From JAHFRG01 sp041495205 (GTDB taxonomy: Bacteria > Pseudomonadota > Gammaproteobacteria > Burkholderiales > JAHFRG01), in assembly GCA_041495205.1 (NCBI GenBank), contig JBGQCF010000004.1, positions 37,039 through 101,038 on the forward strand: a stretch of DNA of 64,000 bases, given 5' to 3'. This document shows positions 53,651 through 61,767 of the stretch, piece after piece. The notes beneath the pieces were generated by a model, which saw only the letters and a program-made list of their open reading frames with translations, was not told where the DNA came from and ran no database searches. A program made the translations under genes and the position numbers. Positions within the stretch are counted from its first letter, which is position 1. The number at the start of each line of letters is the position of its first letter.

Positions 53651-54639
53651 AACTGGCCATCACCATCACCGCGCTGGCAGGCCTCCTTGCCGCGATTCTT
53701 CTGATCGGCTATCACGGCTTCATAGCGGTGTCCGACCTGCTGCTGACCGTCGGTTGGGGCATGGTGGTGGTAAGCCTGTTTCATTTGTTGCCGGTAACGC
53801 TGTCGTCGCTGGCGTGGCGGCGCGTACTGCGTAATACCTGGAGCAAATCGCTATTGGTGTTTTTCTGGGCGCGCTTAGTGCGCGAAGCAGTGGCCAGTCT
53901 CTTGCCGGTGATGCAAGTCGGTGGTGAATTGGTTGGCGCGAGGATTCTGACTTTTAACGGTGCTGGAGCCGGCATCGCCGGCGCCAGCGTGGTGGTGGAT
54001 CTTACGCTCGAAGCCATCGCACAATTCTTTTTCACGTTGCTTGGGTTACTGCTGCTGGTATTGATTGGCGGCTCGGAGCAGACGGTGCGCTGGGCTGCGG
54101 CGGGTCTGGTACTGGCGGCGCTGGCGCTTGGCGGCTTCGTCATCGCCCAGCACAAAGGCATGTTCAAGTTGCTCGAAAACTTTATAGAAAAAATAGCGGA
54201 CAAATGGGAATGGCTGTCGCTCGGGAAAATTGACAACCTGCACGACACCATCCAGAAACTCTACCGCGAGCGGCGCGCGCTCCTTGGCGCAGGCGTAACC
54301 CATCTTCTCTCCTGGATTATCAGCGCCACCGAAGTGTGGCTCGCGCTTTATTTCATGGGCAGTCCCGTCAGTTTCCTCGAGGCGCTGATTCTCGAAAGTT
54401 TGAGCCATGCGGTGAAAAGCGCCGCGTTTGTGATTCCCGGCGCGCTGGGCATCCAGGAAGGCGCCTACATGCTGCTGGGTGAAATGCTGGGCCTTACTCC
54501 TGAAATGGGATTAGCGCTCTCCCTGGTGAAACGCGTGCGCGATCTGTTGCTCGGAATTCCCGCGCTCTTGGGATGGCAGGCGCAGGAAAGCGGGCGCTTA
54601 TGGATCAGGGCGAGCCGCCGCAAGAGTGACGGGCGTTAA
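53647..54639 (+). CDS. hpnL: HpnL-type membrane protein (LPG synthetase/UPF0104 family)
   Basis: 330-residue, seven- to eight-helix membrane protein of the lysylphosphatidylglycerol synthetase transmembrane (DUF2029-like UPF0104) group, linked to hopanoid clusters as HpnL. Conserved piece: VPGALGIQEGAYMLLGEMLGL (about 277). No aminoacyl-transferase domain. The start at ATG 53647 overlaps the hpnN stop (ATGA). Role not proven; a flippase-like function is suggested by its relatives. Confidence 0.88.
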   Translation: MKLAITITALAGLLAAILLIGYHGFIAVSDLLLTVGWGMVVVSLFHLLPVTLSSLAWRRVLRNTWSKSLLVFFWARLVREAVASLLPVMQVGGELVGARILTFNGAGAGIAGASVVVDLTLEAIAQFFFTLLGLLLLVLIGGSEQTVRWAAAGLVLAALALGGFVIAQHKGMFKLLENFIEKIADKWEWLSLGKIDNLHDTIQKLYRERRALLGAGVTHLLSWIISATEVWLALYFMGSPVSFLEALILESLSHAVKSAAFVIPGALGIQEGAYMLLGEMLGLTPEMGLALSLVKRVRDLLLGIPALLGWQAQESGRLWIRASRRKSDGR

Positions 54640-54690
54640 CAAAGCATTTCCTCAATGGGAAAGCACAGCGAAAAAAGGCTTTGAACTGGG

Positions 54691-55065
54691 ATGAGAAAAC
54701 CCAAACTGTTTGCCGCCGCGTCGGTGTTGCTATTCTTGACCAGTTACAATGTTTGCTGGGCGCATGCCATCGTTGTTGACTCCAATCCGCGTGAAGGCGC
54801 GGTGCTCAAGCGGGCGCCTGACCGCATCCAGCTGCGCTTCAACGTCAAAATCGAAAAAGCGCTTACCCGCGTGACTCTGACCAAAGGCGACCGGCAGGCG
54901 ATTGCTTTGCCGCGGGCCGATTTCAACCAGGGTGCGCCGGAGCGGCTTGAAGTGCCTTTGCCGCCTCTGGAACCGGGGAATTATATCCTGCGTTATTCTG
55001 TACTGGCCGCCGATGGCCACGCCACCCAAGGCGTGCTGCGCTTCAGCATCGAGAATGGTCCATGA
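54691..55065 (+). CDS. copC: Copper-binding periplasmic protein CopC
   Basis: 124 residues. A signal peptide ends at WA, so mature CopC begins with His (HAIVVDSNPREGAV), the first ligand of the Cu(II) site. The second is in DGHATQG (about residue 110). It hands copper to CopD. It shares an ATGA overlap with copD and lies 51 nt downstream of hpnL, so it may be on the hopanoid transcript. Confidence 0.92.
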   Translation: MRKPKLFAAASVLLFLTSYNVCWAHAIVVDSNPREGAVLKRAPDRIQLRFNVKIEKALTRVTLTKGDRQAIALPRADFNQGAPERLEVPLPPLEPGNYILRYSVLAADGHATQGVLRFSIENGP

Positions 55066-56672
55066 GCCTGCTCGCCGGTTTTCTCTCGGTCATGTTTCAT
55101 GCCCTCGTGCTGATCGGCATGTCGGTCGCGGTCGGCGGTCTGATTTTCATCCTGGTGGTGCTTTTGCCGCTTGTCAAAAGCAATAGTGACGCGCATAAGG
55201 CAATAAAACGTTCCCTCCTCATCCTCGTCTGGGGCTCGGCGCTGCTGGCTGTTGCGCAAACGCTGGGGCTGCTGATGGAACCATGGGCGCTCGCTGATGA
55301 ATCCGGTGCATGGCCTATGGCGGCGTTCTTCTCCACCGGCTTCGCTCAGGCCGGCCTGGTTCATGTCGCTTTTGCCGTCGCCTTGTTTTCATCGGGGTTG
55401 TGGCTCATCAAACAACCCGCATCACGCGTTGCGTGGAGCGCGGCCATCGCGGCGGCGATTCTACTCATGGCAAGCGGGGCATGGCTGGTGCATGCAGTAG
55501 GTCGTCTCGAAGGCACTGTGCCGCTTATGGTGATGACGGTGCTGCATCAGCTCGGCGCGGCGGTCTGGGTGGGGGGCATAATCCATCTCCTCGGGTTATG
55601 GCGGCTGGCGCGCCGCAGCGGTTCGTCATTGTGGCCGCGTGCGTTGGCACGCTTCTCGCCGCTCGCTGTGCTCGGCGTTGTCTCGCTTACTTTTTGCGGA
55701 ATTTATCTGTGGTGGAGCTATATCGGCGATGCAGAAGGGCTCACCGGCACCGCCTACGGCGTGATGGTGCTGACCAAAGTGGCCCTGCTCCTCGCGGCGC
55801 TCGCGCTCGGCGCGATGAATTTTTTTCTCACGCGGCGCTGGTTGCGGCTGGGCGACACGCTGGGCGTAGGAGCGCGCGTCCCGTATTTCGTTGAAGCCGA
55901 ATTCAACATCGTCATCATCATTCTACTTACCGCCGCTGCGCTTACTTCGCTGCCGCCTTCAATAGACGTCTCAGCGGAAAAAGCCACACCCGCCGAAGTC
56001 TGGAATGCGTTGAAACCCGGCAAACCCCGCCTCGTCCCGCCGCCGCGCCAGGAATATCTGGCGAGTTCCACTTCTTCGTTCGATGTGTTTACCCTACAGA
56101 ACGACTTCGACAAGAGGCAAAGCGAATTCAACCACAATGTTTCGGGCCTGCTGGTGCTGATCGTGGGATTTGCGGCGGTACTGGACCGCACCGGTAAATT
56201 TCCCTGGGCGCGGCATTGGCCGCTGTTATTCATGCTGGTCGGGGTGTTTCTGGTGCTGGTCGGCGAGCCAAACGGCTGGCCGCTCGGTTACGAAGGTTTT
56301 TGGGAAACTTTGGTGATACCCTCGGTCATCCAACACCGACTGGCCACCGCGGTGGTGATTGGCCTTGCGCTGTTCGAGTGGCGGGTGCGCGTCGGCGGGC
56401 TTGCCGAGACGCGCTGGCGCTATGCCTTTCCTCTATTATGCATGACGGGTGGCGCGTTGTTGCTTACCCATTCCCACACCCTGCTTACCATCAAATACCA
56501 GTTCCTCATCGAGGTTTCGCATTCGCTGCTCGGCTTTTTCGCGGTGATGATGGGAGCCGGGCGCTTGCTGGAATTAAGACTGCCTTCTCCTGCCAACCGC
56601 CTGCCCGGCTGGTTGTGGACTCTTTCCCTGGTACTGATCGGCTTTGTGCTGCTGTTTTACCGGGAGGTCTGA
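55062..56672 (+). CDS. copD: CopD-family copper-transport membrane protein
   Basis: 536 residues with about twelve transmembrane helices. The N-terminal CopD-type part (about 1-290) contains the His-bearing LHQLGAAVWVGGIIHLLGLW. A hydrophilic loop (about 300-355) is followed by further helices with HSHTLLTIKYQFLIEVSHSLLG. Likely receives copper from CopC for import into the cytoplasm. The stop overlaps the convergent mlaA by 16 bp. Confidence 0.88.
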   Translation: MSLLAGFLSVMFHALVLIGMSVAVGGLIFILVVLLPLVKSNSDAHKAIKRSLLILVWGSALLAVAQTLGLLMEPWALADESGAWPMAAFFSTGFAQAGLVHVAFAVALFSSGLWLIKQPASRVAWSAAIAAAILLMASGAWLVHAVGRLEGTVPLMVMTVLHQLGAAVWVGGIIHLLGLWRLARRSGSSLWPRALARFSPLAVLGVVSLTFCGIYLWWSYIGDAEGLTGTAYGVMVLTKVALLLAALALGAMNFFLTRRWLRLGDTLGVGARVPYFVEAEFNIVIIILLTAAALTSLPPSIDVSAEKATPAEVWNALKPGKPRLVPPPRQEYLASSTSSFDVFTLQNDFDKRQSEFNHNVSGLLVLIVGFAAVLDRTGKFPWARHWPLLFMLVGVFLVLVGEPNGWPLGYEGFWETLVIPSVIQHRLATAVVIGLALFEWRVRVGGLAETRWRYAFPLLCMTGGALLLTHSHTLLTIKYQFLIEVSHSLLGFFAVMMGAGRLLELRLPSPANRLPGWLWTLSLVLIGFVLLFYREV

Positions 56673-57436
56673 GCGGGCTCTTCGCTTTCGTCGTCTTCGA
56701 ATTTCTGACGCGGAGGGTTGCCGTCGTAAATCAGGTACGTGCGGTGCTGCCGGTAAGCGTCACGAATGAATATATAGCGGTCAAGCGCCGCTTCATCGAT
56801 GATCTTCAAATAGTGTGAGGCACGGGCACGCTTGTCGATTGCCTCCAGCAAACCCAGGGGCAGGGTGACGGCGAACGCGCTGATGTAGAACAGACCACTG
56901 GTCACGGTACTCATTGCCAGATCGGGGCTGTCGCGCACGGTGTTGGGTCCGAGCAGCGGAATCATCAGATAAGCGCCTTCCGGAGAACCATAAACGCCGA
57001 GAGTCTGCCCCAGATCTTCTTCGTGCGGCTTCAAGCCCATCTTGCTTGCCACATCGACCAATCCCAGAGAACCTATGGTGCTGTTGATCAGGAAACGGCC
57101 GGTGTCGGCGAAACCTTGTTTGAACTTGCCCTGGAAAAAATCGTTGAGGACGGTATCGAGATAGCCGATATTGTCAAAAAAATTGGATACCGAGGTTCTG
57201 GCCGGCTCGGGCGTGACTTTTACATAGGTGTCGGCGATCGGCTTGACGATCGTTCGGTCCAGCGCATCGTTGAACTTGTAGAATTTGCGGTTAGCCCCTT
57301 CGAAGGGGTCGCCCTCATCCAGCTCCTTGGGCGTGCCGGCGCAGCCTGAGGAAAGCAGGACTACCGCGGCCAGCGCTGCAATGATCGCGTTTTTATGGTT
57401 GCTGATTATGCAATCCTGTGGCTGATGGCATACCAT
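56657..57436 (-). CDS. mlaA: Outer-membrane lipoprotein MlaA (VacJ)
   Basis: 259 residues. Lipobox LLSSGCAG (Cys about 32). MlaA core from GDPFEGANRKFYKFNDALDR through INSTIGSLGLVDVASKMGL and the typical QTLGVYGSPEGAYLMIPLLGPNTVRDS. It removes mislocalised phospholipids from the outer leaflet as part of the Mla pathway. Lies 51 nt downstream of the HpnB-HpnM fusion, whose C-terminal half is MlaC-like. Confidence 0.94.
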   Translation of the reverse strand: MVCHQPQDCIISNHKNAIIAALAAVVLLSSGCAGTPKELDEGDPFEGANRKFYKFNDALDRTIVKPIADTYVKVTPEPARTSVSNFFDNIGYLDTVLNDFFQGKFKQGFADTGRFLINSTIGSLGLVDVASKMGLKPHEEDLGQTLGVYGSPEGAYLMIPLLGPNTVRDSPDLAMSTVTSGLFYISAFAVTLPLGLLEAIDKRARASHYLKIIDEAALDRYIFIRDAYRQHRTYLIYDGNPPRQKFEDDESEEPAQTSR

Positions 57437-57487
57437 CGCTTGACCTTGGTAAGATTGTCAGTGCAGCGGTTAACGCGCTCGGCGCGT

Positions 57488-59248
57488 TTATTTATTTTTC
57501 GTGCTTGCCAGTTTTGAATACTGCGCGATCTGCGCCTTGAGCTTGGCGATCAAGGCGTCGCCGCCTTCATTGCGGATGATGTTGCCGAACTCCGAGCGCT
57601 TGATTGCGAGGTCGCTTACCCCATCCACGATGATGTTAATGATGCGCCAAACCACGTCTTTGCGGCGCAACACATAATCGAAGTGTATCTTCTCGCCATT
57701 CGCCGTGGAAAGCAAGGTGTGTACCAATGAGTCGCCATTGGCGGTTTGTTCTTCCGAGAGCACCTTGAATGTTTCCCCTGAATAACCATCAAAACGGTAG
57801 GCGTAAGTGGTGATGCTGTGCTTGCTGAAAGTCTCGACCAGGGATTTTTTCTGCTCGTCGGTGAGCTTCTCCCACTGGCGGCCGGCGGCAAACTGGGCAA
57901 TGGCGGGAAGATCATGGCTTTCCTCCACCGCTGGAGCAAGGCGTTTATAACGGCCTTCATAACCGAGCTTTTGCGCGTCTGTCATCGCTGAAATCAGCGT
58001 GGTTTGGAAATGTTCCACCACCGCCGTGGCGCCCTCGGCGGCATGAACCGGTGCAGCAAAGGCCGTCATGAACAAACCGGCGACGAGAGCCTGCGGCAGC
58101 AGCAGGAAAGTCAAGCGCATGCTGTTTGCGCGCGAGTCGTAACTGCGGTCTTTCCAGCGCGCGCGTTCGCCGCGAAAGTAGCGCAGCGCCGAGTTCCAGG
58201 TCATGGCCAGATAAAGCATCCCGATGAGCGGCAGGCCCAAAACCCAAACGGCTGATCGGCCGTAAAACTTAAGCGTCGGAAAATAGGATAGCGCCATCGC
58301 CACACATGCAGCCAGTGCCAGATACCGGACGGTGAAAGTTGTAGAAAACAACCCTGCCACCGGCATGCCAAATGCAAGGATCATGACGGCGGTGCATGCC
58401 AACAATAGCCCGATTGAGTAATGCAGTTGCGTAAAAGCCGTGCGTGTCACCATGTTCCAGATCTGCCCAAATTGCTGGTAGGGGCGAATGCTGCATACCG
58501 AATGAGTCATTCCGATCCATGTTTTGTGACCTTTTGACTTGATACGCTGCGCCAGGCTGCAATCATCTATCAATTCGTCCTTGATCGCCGCAAAGCCGCC
58601 GATTTCATCGAGTAAAGGGGATTGCATCAGGATACAGCCGCCGGCCGCCGCGGCCACTTTGCTCTTGGCTGAATTCGACAGGCGGAACGGGTAAAGCAGT
58701 TTAAAAAAATAAACAAAAGCCGGCATCAGCAGTTTTTCCCAGAAATTGCTCATCATCGGCGCCGCCATCAGCGATATAAACGCCACATCATGCCGTTGCA
58801 TGTGTTCCCGCAAGCTGCAGATGATGCCGGGTTTAAGCTCGATATCGGCATCCATAAGCAGCACCAGCGGGGTCTTCGCATGCTGCCGCCCCTGTTCCAG
58901 CGCCCACAGCTTGCCGCTCCAGCCTGAGAGCAGCGGCGCGCCGGGGACTATTGTAAGCCTGTCGGCCCACGCTTTGCGAGCGAGCTCTACCGTTCCATCC
59001 GCGGACTGGTCATCCACCACGACCACGGAAAGATTGCGGCCCTGGGCTCTTAACGCAGCAAGCGTTTGCTGGATGACGGCGGCTTCATTGCGGGCGGGAA
59101 TGAGAACGGTGACATCGCTTAAGTCGTCGCCGCCGGATTGTGCATCGAGAAACGGTTGGGAAGACCAGGGACGCCACGGAATCAGCAGCACTGCCAGCCA
59201 CATCAGGGCAGACGCCGCAACCAAAGCGGTTACCAGCGTCTCCATCAT
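57488..59248 (-). CDS. HpnB-HpnM fusion: hopene-associated glycosyltransferase plus MlaC-like domain
   Basis: One 586-codon frame with two parts. Residues about 1-376 match HpnB: an N-terminal anchor, a GT2 domain (TVLIPARNEAAV; LLMDADIELKPG; a QRIKSKG region) and C-terminal membrane helices. Residues 377-586 match HpnM, the MlaC/Ttg2D-like periplasmic lipid carrier, complete with what would be its own signal peptide (MRLTFLLLPQALVAG to APVHAAEG). No stop separates them. The internal ATG at 58118-58120 has no ribosome site. The signal would act as an extra transmembrane segment, tethering the carrier to the inner membrane. HpnH lies upstream. Confidence 0.88.
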   Translation of the reverse strand: MMETLVTALVAASALMWLAVLLIPWRPWSSQPFLDAQSGGDDLSDVTVLIPARNEAAVIQQTLAALRAQGRNLSVVVVDDQSADGTVELARKAWADRLTIVPGAPLLSGWSGKLWALEQGRQHAKTPLVLLMDADIELKPGIICSLREHMQRHDVAFISLMAAPMMSNFWEKLLMPAFVYFFKLLYPFRLSNSAKSKVAAAAGGCILMQSPLLDEIGGFAAIKDELIDDCSLAQRIKSKGHKTWIGMTHSVCSIRPYQQFGQIWNMVTRTAFTQLHYSIGLLLACTAVMILAFGMPVAGLFSTTFTVRYLALAACVAMALSYFPTLKFYGRSAVWVLGLPLIGMLYLAMTWNSALRYFRGERARWKDRSYDSRANSMRLTFLLLPQALVAGLFMTAFAAPVHAAEGATAVVEHFQTTLISAMTDAQKLGYEGRYKRLAPAVEESHDLPAIAQFAAGRQWEKLTDEQKKSLVETFSKHSITTYAYRFDGYSGETFKVLSEEQTANGDSLVHTLLSTANGEKIHFDYVLRRKDVVWRIINIIVDGVSDLAIKRSEFGNIIRNEGGDALIAKLKAQIAQYSKLASTKNK

Positions 59249-59298
59249 GGAAATGTGTCAGCTTGTGACCATGCCATAAAGCAAGGCATGCTTGACGC

Positions 59299-60393
59299 CT
59301 AATGCTTGCTGACCTTGAACTGAATATAGTTTTTGGCCGGATCGGCGTAAACGACGGGAAGCTCCGGCGCGAAAGGGCCGTCGGTATTCGGGCCGCGGAA
59401 AAACACACTGAGCGCTTTCAATGGCCGGGCGAACGTATCGTTTATGGCAGTAGGCTCGTAACCGCAATGCACCATGCAGTCGGCACATTTCGGATTGCGG
59501 CCTGTGCCGTATTTCTCCCATTGGGTGGTTTCCATCAGCTCCTTGAAGCTCGAGGCATAGCCCTCGTCCACCAGCAGATAGCAAGGCTTTTGCCAGCCGA
59601 AGACGTTGCGGGTCGGATTGCCCCACGGGGTGCACTGATATGACTGATTGCCCGCCAGAAAATCGAGGAACATGCTCGACTGGTTGAAGCGCCACTTGCG
59701 GCCTCTTCCGCGCTTGAACACTTCGCGGAACAACTGCTTGCTGGCATTTCTGCGCAGGAAAATCTCCTGCTGCGGAGCGTGCTGATAGCTGTATCCCGGG
59801 GAAATGGTCACGCCCTCCACGCCGAGTTCCATGCAGTAATCCATGAACGCAGCGATTTCCTCGGCGGTTTCACCCTGGAACACGGTGCAGTTCGCGGTCA
59901 CTCGGAAACCCCGCTCAAGCGCCAGTTTTGTCACCTCCACCGCCTTGTCAAACACTCCTTCCTGGCACACCGAAGCATCGTGTCGCTCGCGCAGTCCGTC
60001 GAGATGCACTGAGAACGTGAGATACGGGGACGGGGTAAAGTCATTCAGGCGTTTTTTGAGCAGCAGCGCGTTGGTGCACAGATAAATGAATTTCTTGCGC
60101 GCCACAATGCCTTCGACGATTTTGACAATGTCCTTGTGTATAAGCGGCTCTCCGCCGGGAATCGAGACCACCGGCGCGCCGCATTCATCCACCGCAGCGA
60201 GGCATTCTTCCAGGGTCAGACGTTTATCGAGGATTTCTTCCGGGTGATCAATCTTGCCGCAACCCGCGCAAGCCAGGTTGCAGCGGAACAGCGGCTCCAG
60301 CATCAGCACCACCGGATAACGCTTTGCTCCGCGCAGTTTCTGGCTGATGACATATTTGGCAATACGGTATTTCTGAATTAACGGAATCGCCAT
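59299..60393 (-). CDS. hpnH: Adenosyl-hopene transferase HpnH
   Basis: Radical SAM enzyme that adds an adenosyl group to hopene, the first step of C35 side-chain building. 364 residues. The cluster motif is RCNLACAGCGKID (about 33-45, CxxxCxxC). SPASM-like Cys near the end (NPKCADCMVHCGYE). Its product feeds HpnG. Same strand as ispH, 21 nt downstream of it, and upstream of the HpnB-HpnM gene. Confidence 0.95.
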   Translation of the reverse strand: MAIPLIQKYRIAKYVISQKLRGAKRYPVVLMLEPLFRCNLACAGCGKIDHPEEILDKRLTLEECLAAVDECGAPVVSIPGGEPLIHKDIVKIVEGIVARKKFIYLCTNALLLKKRLNDFTPSPYLTFSVHLDGLRERHDASVCQEGVFDKAVEVTKLALERGFRVTANCTVFQGETAEEIAAFMDYCMELGVEGVTISPGYSYQHAPQQEIFLRRNASKQLFREVFKRGRGRKWRFNQSSMFLDFLAGNQSYQCTPWGNPTRNVFGWQKPCYLLVDEGYASSFKELMETTQWEKYGTGRNPKCADCMVHCGYEPTAINDTFARPLKALSVFFRGPNTDGPFAPELPVVYADPAKNYIQFKVSKH

Positions 60394-60414
60394 CGTATAT
60401 CCTAAGAAATTAAT

Positions 60415-61374
60415 CTATACCGGGTTGGTCTTGGTTTGCTCGGCTTTTTTGAGCGTCAGCGATTTGGGCAGGCGGAAGGTGGTGGTTTCGCGGATGCCGT
60501 CGAGTTCGCGGGTGACGCTCACCCCGAAGCTGCGCAGTTTGTCGAGTACCCTTTGCACCAGCACTTCAGGAGTGGATGCACCCGAGGTGATACCCACCTT
60601 CTTGATGCCCCCGACAAACCAGGACTTGTCGAGTTCAGTTTCGTCCTGAATCAAATAAGCGGGCACACCATGTTGTTTGCCGACTTCGCGCAGCCGGTTG
60701 GAGTTGGAGCTGTTGCGCGCACCCACCACGAGGAGCAGGCTCACTTCATCGGCAAGCGCCTTCACCGCATTCTGGCGGTTTTGCGTCGCGTAGCAAATAT
60801 CGTCGAGTTCCGGGCCCTGAATGGTGGGAAAGCGCTGCTTCAGCGCATCGATCACATCCCGCGTGTCGTCAATGCTGAGCGTAGTCTGCGTGACATAAGC
60901 GAGTTTGTCGGGATTTTTCACCTTAAGAGCGGTGACGTCCCCGGTGGTGGAAACCACATAAACGGGACCCTCGACCGAGCCCATCGTGCCTTCCACTTCC
61001 TCGTGGCCGATATGGCCGATGATGATGGTTTCGTATCCGCGGCGGCTGTATTGCTGTGCCTGCAGATGCACCTTGGTCACCAGCGGGCAGGTCGCGTCAA
61101 TCACTTGCAGCTTTCTTTGCTTGGCTTGATCCACGACCGCGGTGGAAACCCCGTGGGCACTGAATATCGTGACCGAACCGGTCGGCACGGTGTCCAGGTC
61201 TTCTATAAACACCGCCCCTCGCGTCTGCAGGTCCTTAACCACGTGCAGGTTGTGCACGATTTCATGGAACACATAGACCGGCGGACCATAAATGTCGAGC
61301 GCGAGCTCCACGATTTCTATCGCCCGGACGACGCCTGCGCAAAAACCCCTGGGCTGAGCAAGCACTACTTCCAT
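60415..61374 (-). CDS. ispH: 4-hydroxy-3-methylbut-2-enyl diphosphate reductase IspH
   Basis: Last MEP-pathway enzyme, yielding IPP and DMAPP. 319 residues. The three cluster cysteines are C12 in PRGFCAGVVRAIE, one in DATCPLVTKVH (about 97) and one in DDICYATQNRQ (about 198). Catalytic Glu is in GHIGHEEVEGT. Divergent from dxs across about 390 nt, and leads the ispH-hpnH-hpnBM-mlaA group. Confidence 0.96.
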   Translation of the reverse strand: MEVVLAQPRGFCAGVVRAIEIVELALDIYGPPVYVFHEIVHNLHVVKDLQTRGAVFIEDLDTVPTGSVTIFSAHGVSTAVVDQAKQRKLQVIDATCPLVTKVHLQAQQYSRRGYETIIIGHIGHEEVEGTMGSVEGPVYVVSTTGDVTALKVKNPDKLAYVTQTTLSIDDTRDVIDALKQRFPTIQGPELDDICYATQNRQNAVKALADEVSLLLVVGARNSSNSNRLREVGKQHGVPAYLIQDETELDKSWFVGGIKKVGITSGASTPEVLVQRVLDKLRSFGVSVTRELDGIRETTTFRLPKSLTLKKAEQTKTNPV

Positions 61375-61767
61375 CTATTTCTTCCTTATGCTTGTGGATT
61401 TTTGTGACGGCAACTTTAACTGACACCGTTGTACTGAGATAAGTTCAGCGGCTAAATATTTTATCCGGAAACTTGCTTCATCCGTTGCCACAACAGACCG
61501 ATAAGACCGACGGAACTTTTCGGCAATTGACCCAAGTATGATATCACAGGGCCTGCCGCCAAGAGCAGAACGTTCAAGAAGGCGGTATATTTTTGAAAAT
61601 CCTATAGTTGGCACACTTTAAGCGGTGGCATATAATACTTACCCTCCACAGGGGCTGTCAAGCAAAAATCCCGCCAAAAGGGGTCTATTGCCGGCTCTGC
61701 GGGATTGCAAAAGCTCGCAATGCGGTATGATGCACTTACGTCTTTTATAGTAGATGGTGCTGACATA
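61375..61767. other. Intergenic region between ispH and dxs
   Basis: 393 bp between divergent ispH and dxs. No credible gene: the short minus-strand frames have no ribosome site and no family match. It contains the dxs promoter at 61608-61636 and about 125 nt of predicted dxs leader. The ispH promoter is not evident. Confidence 0.6.
61608..61636 (+). promoter_or_regulatory. Sigma-70 promoter for dxs
   Basis: TTGGCA (61608-61613) and TATAAT (61631-61636) with a 17-bp spacer, near consensus. Predicted +1 is about 61643, giving a leader of about 125 nt before ATG 61768. The leader can form GC-rich pairings near 61690-61725 but no known riboswitch is recognised. Confidence 0.72.

Noticed and set aside
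58118..58120. Separate hpnM start inside the HpnB-HpnM frame
   Set aside because: The ATG has no ribosome site and no stop closes HpnB upstream, so a fused product is the simpler reading; internal initiation is not excluded.
60436..61407. 323-codon plus-strand open frame
   Set aside because: Complete antisense shadow of ispH, which has all cluster cysteines.
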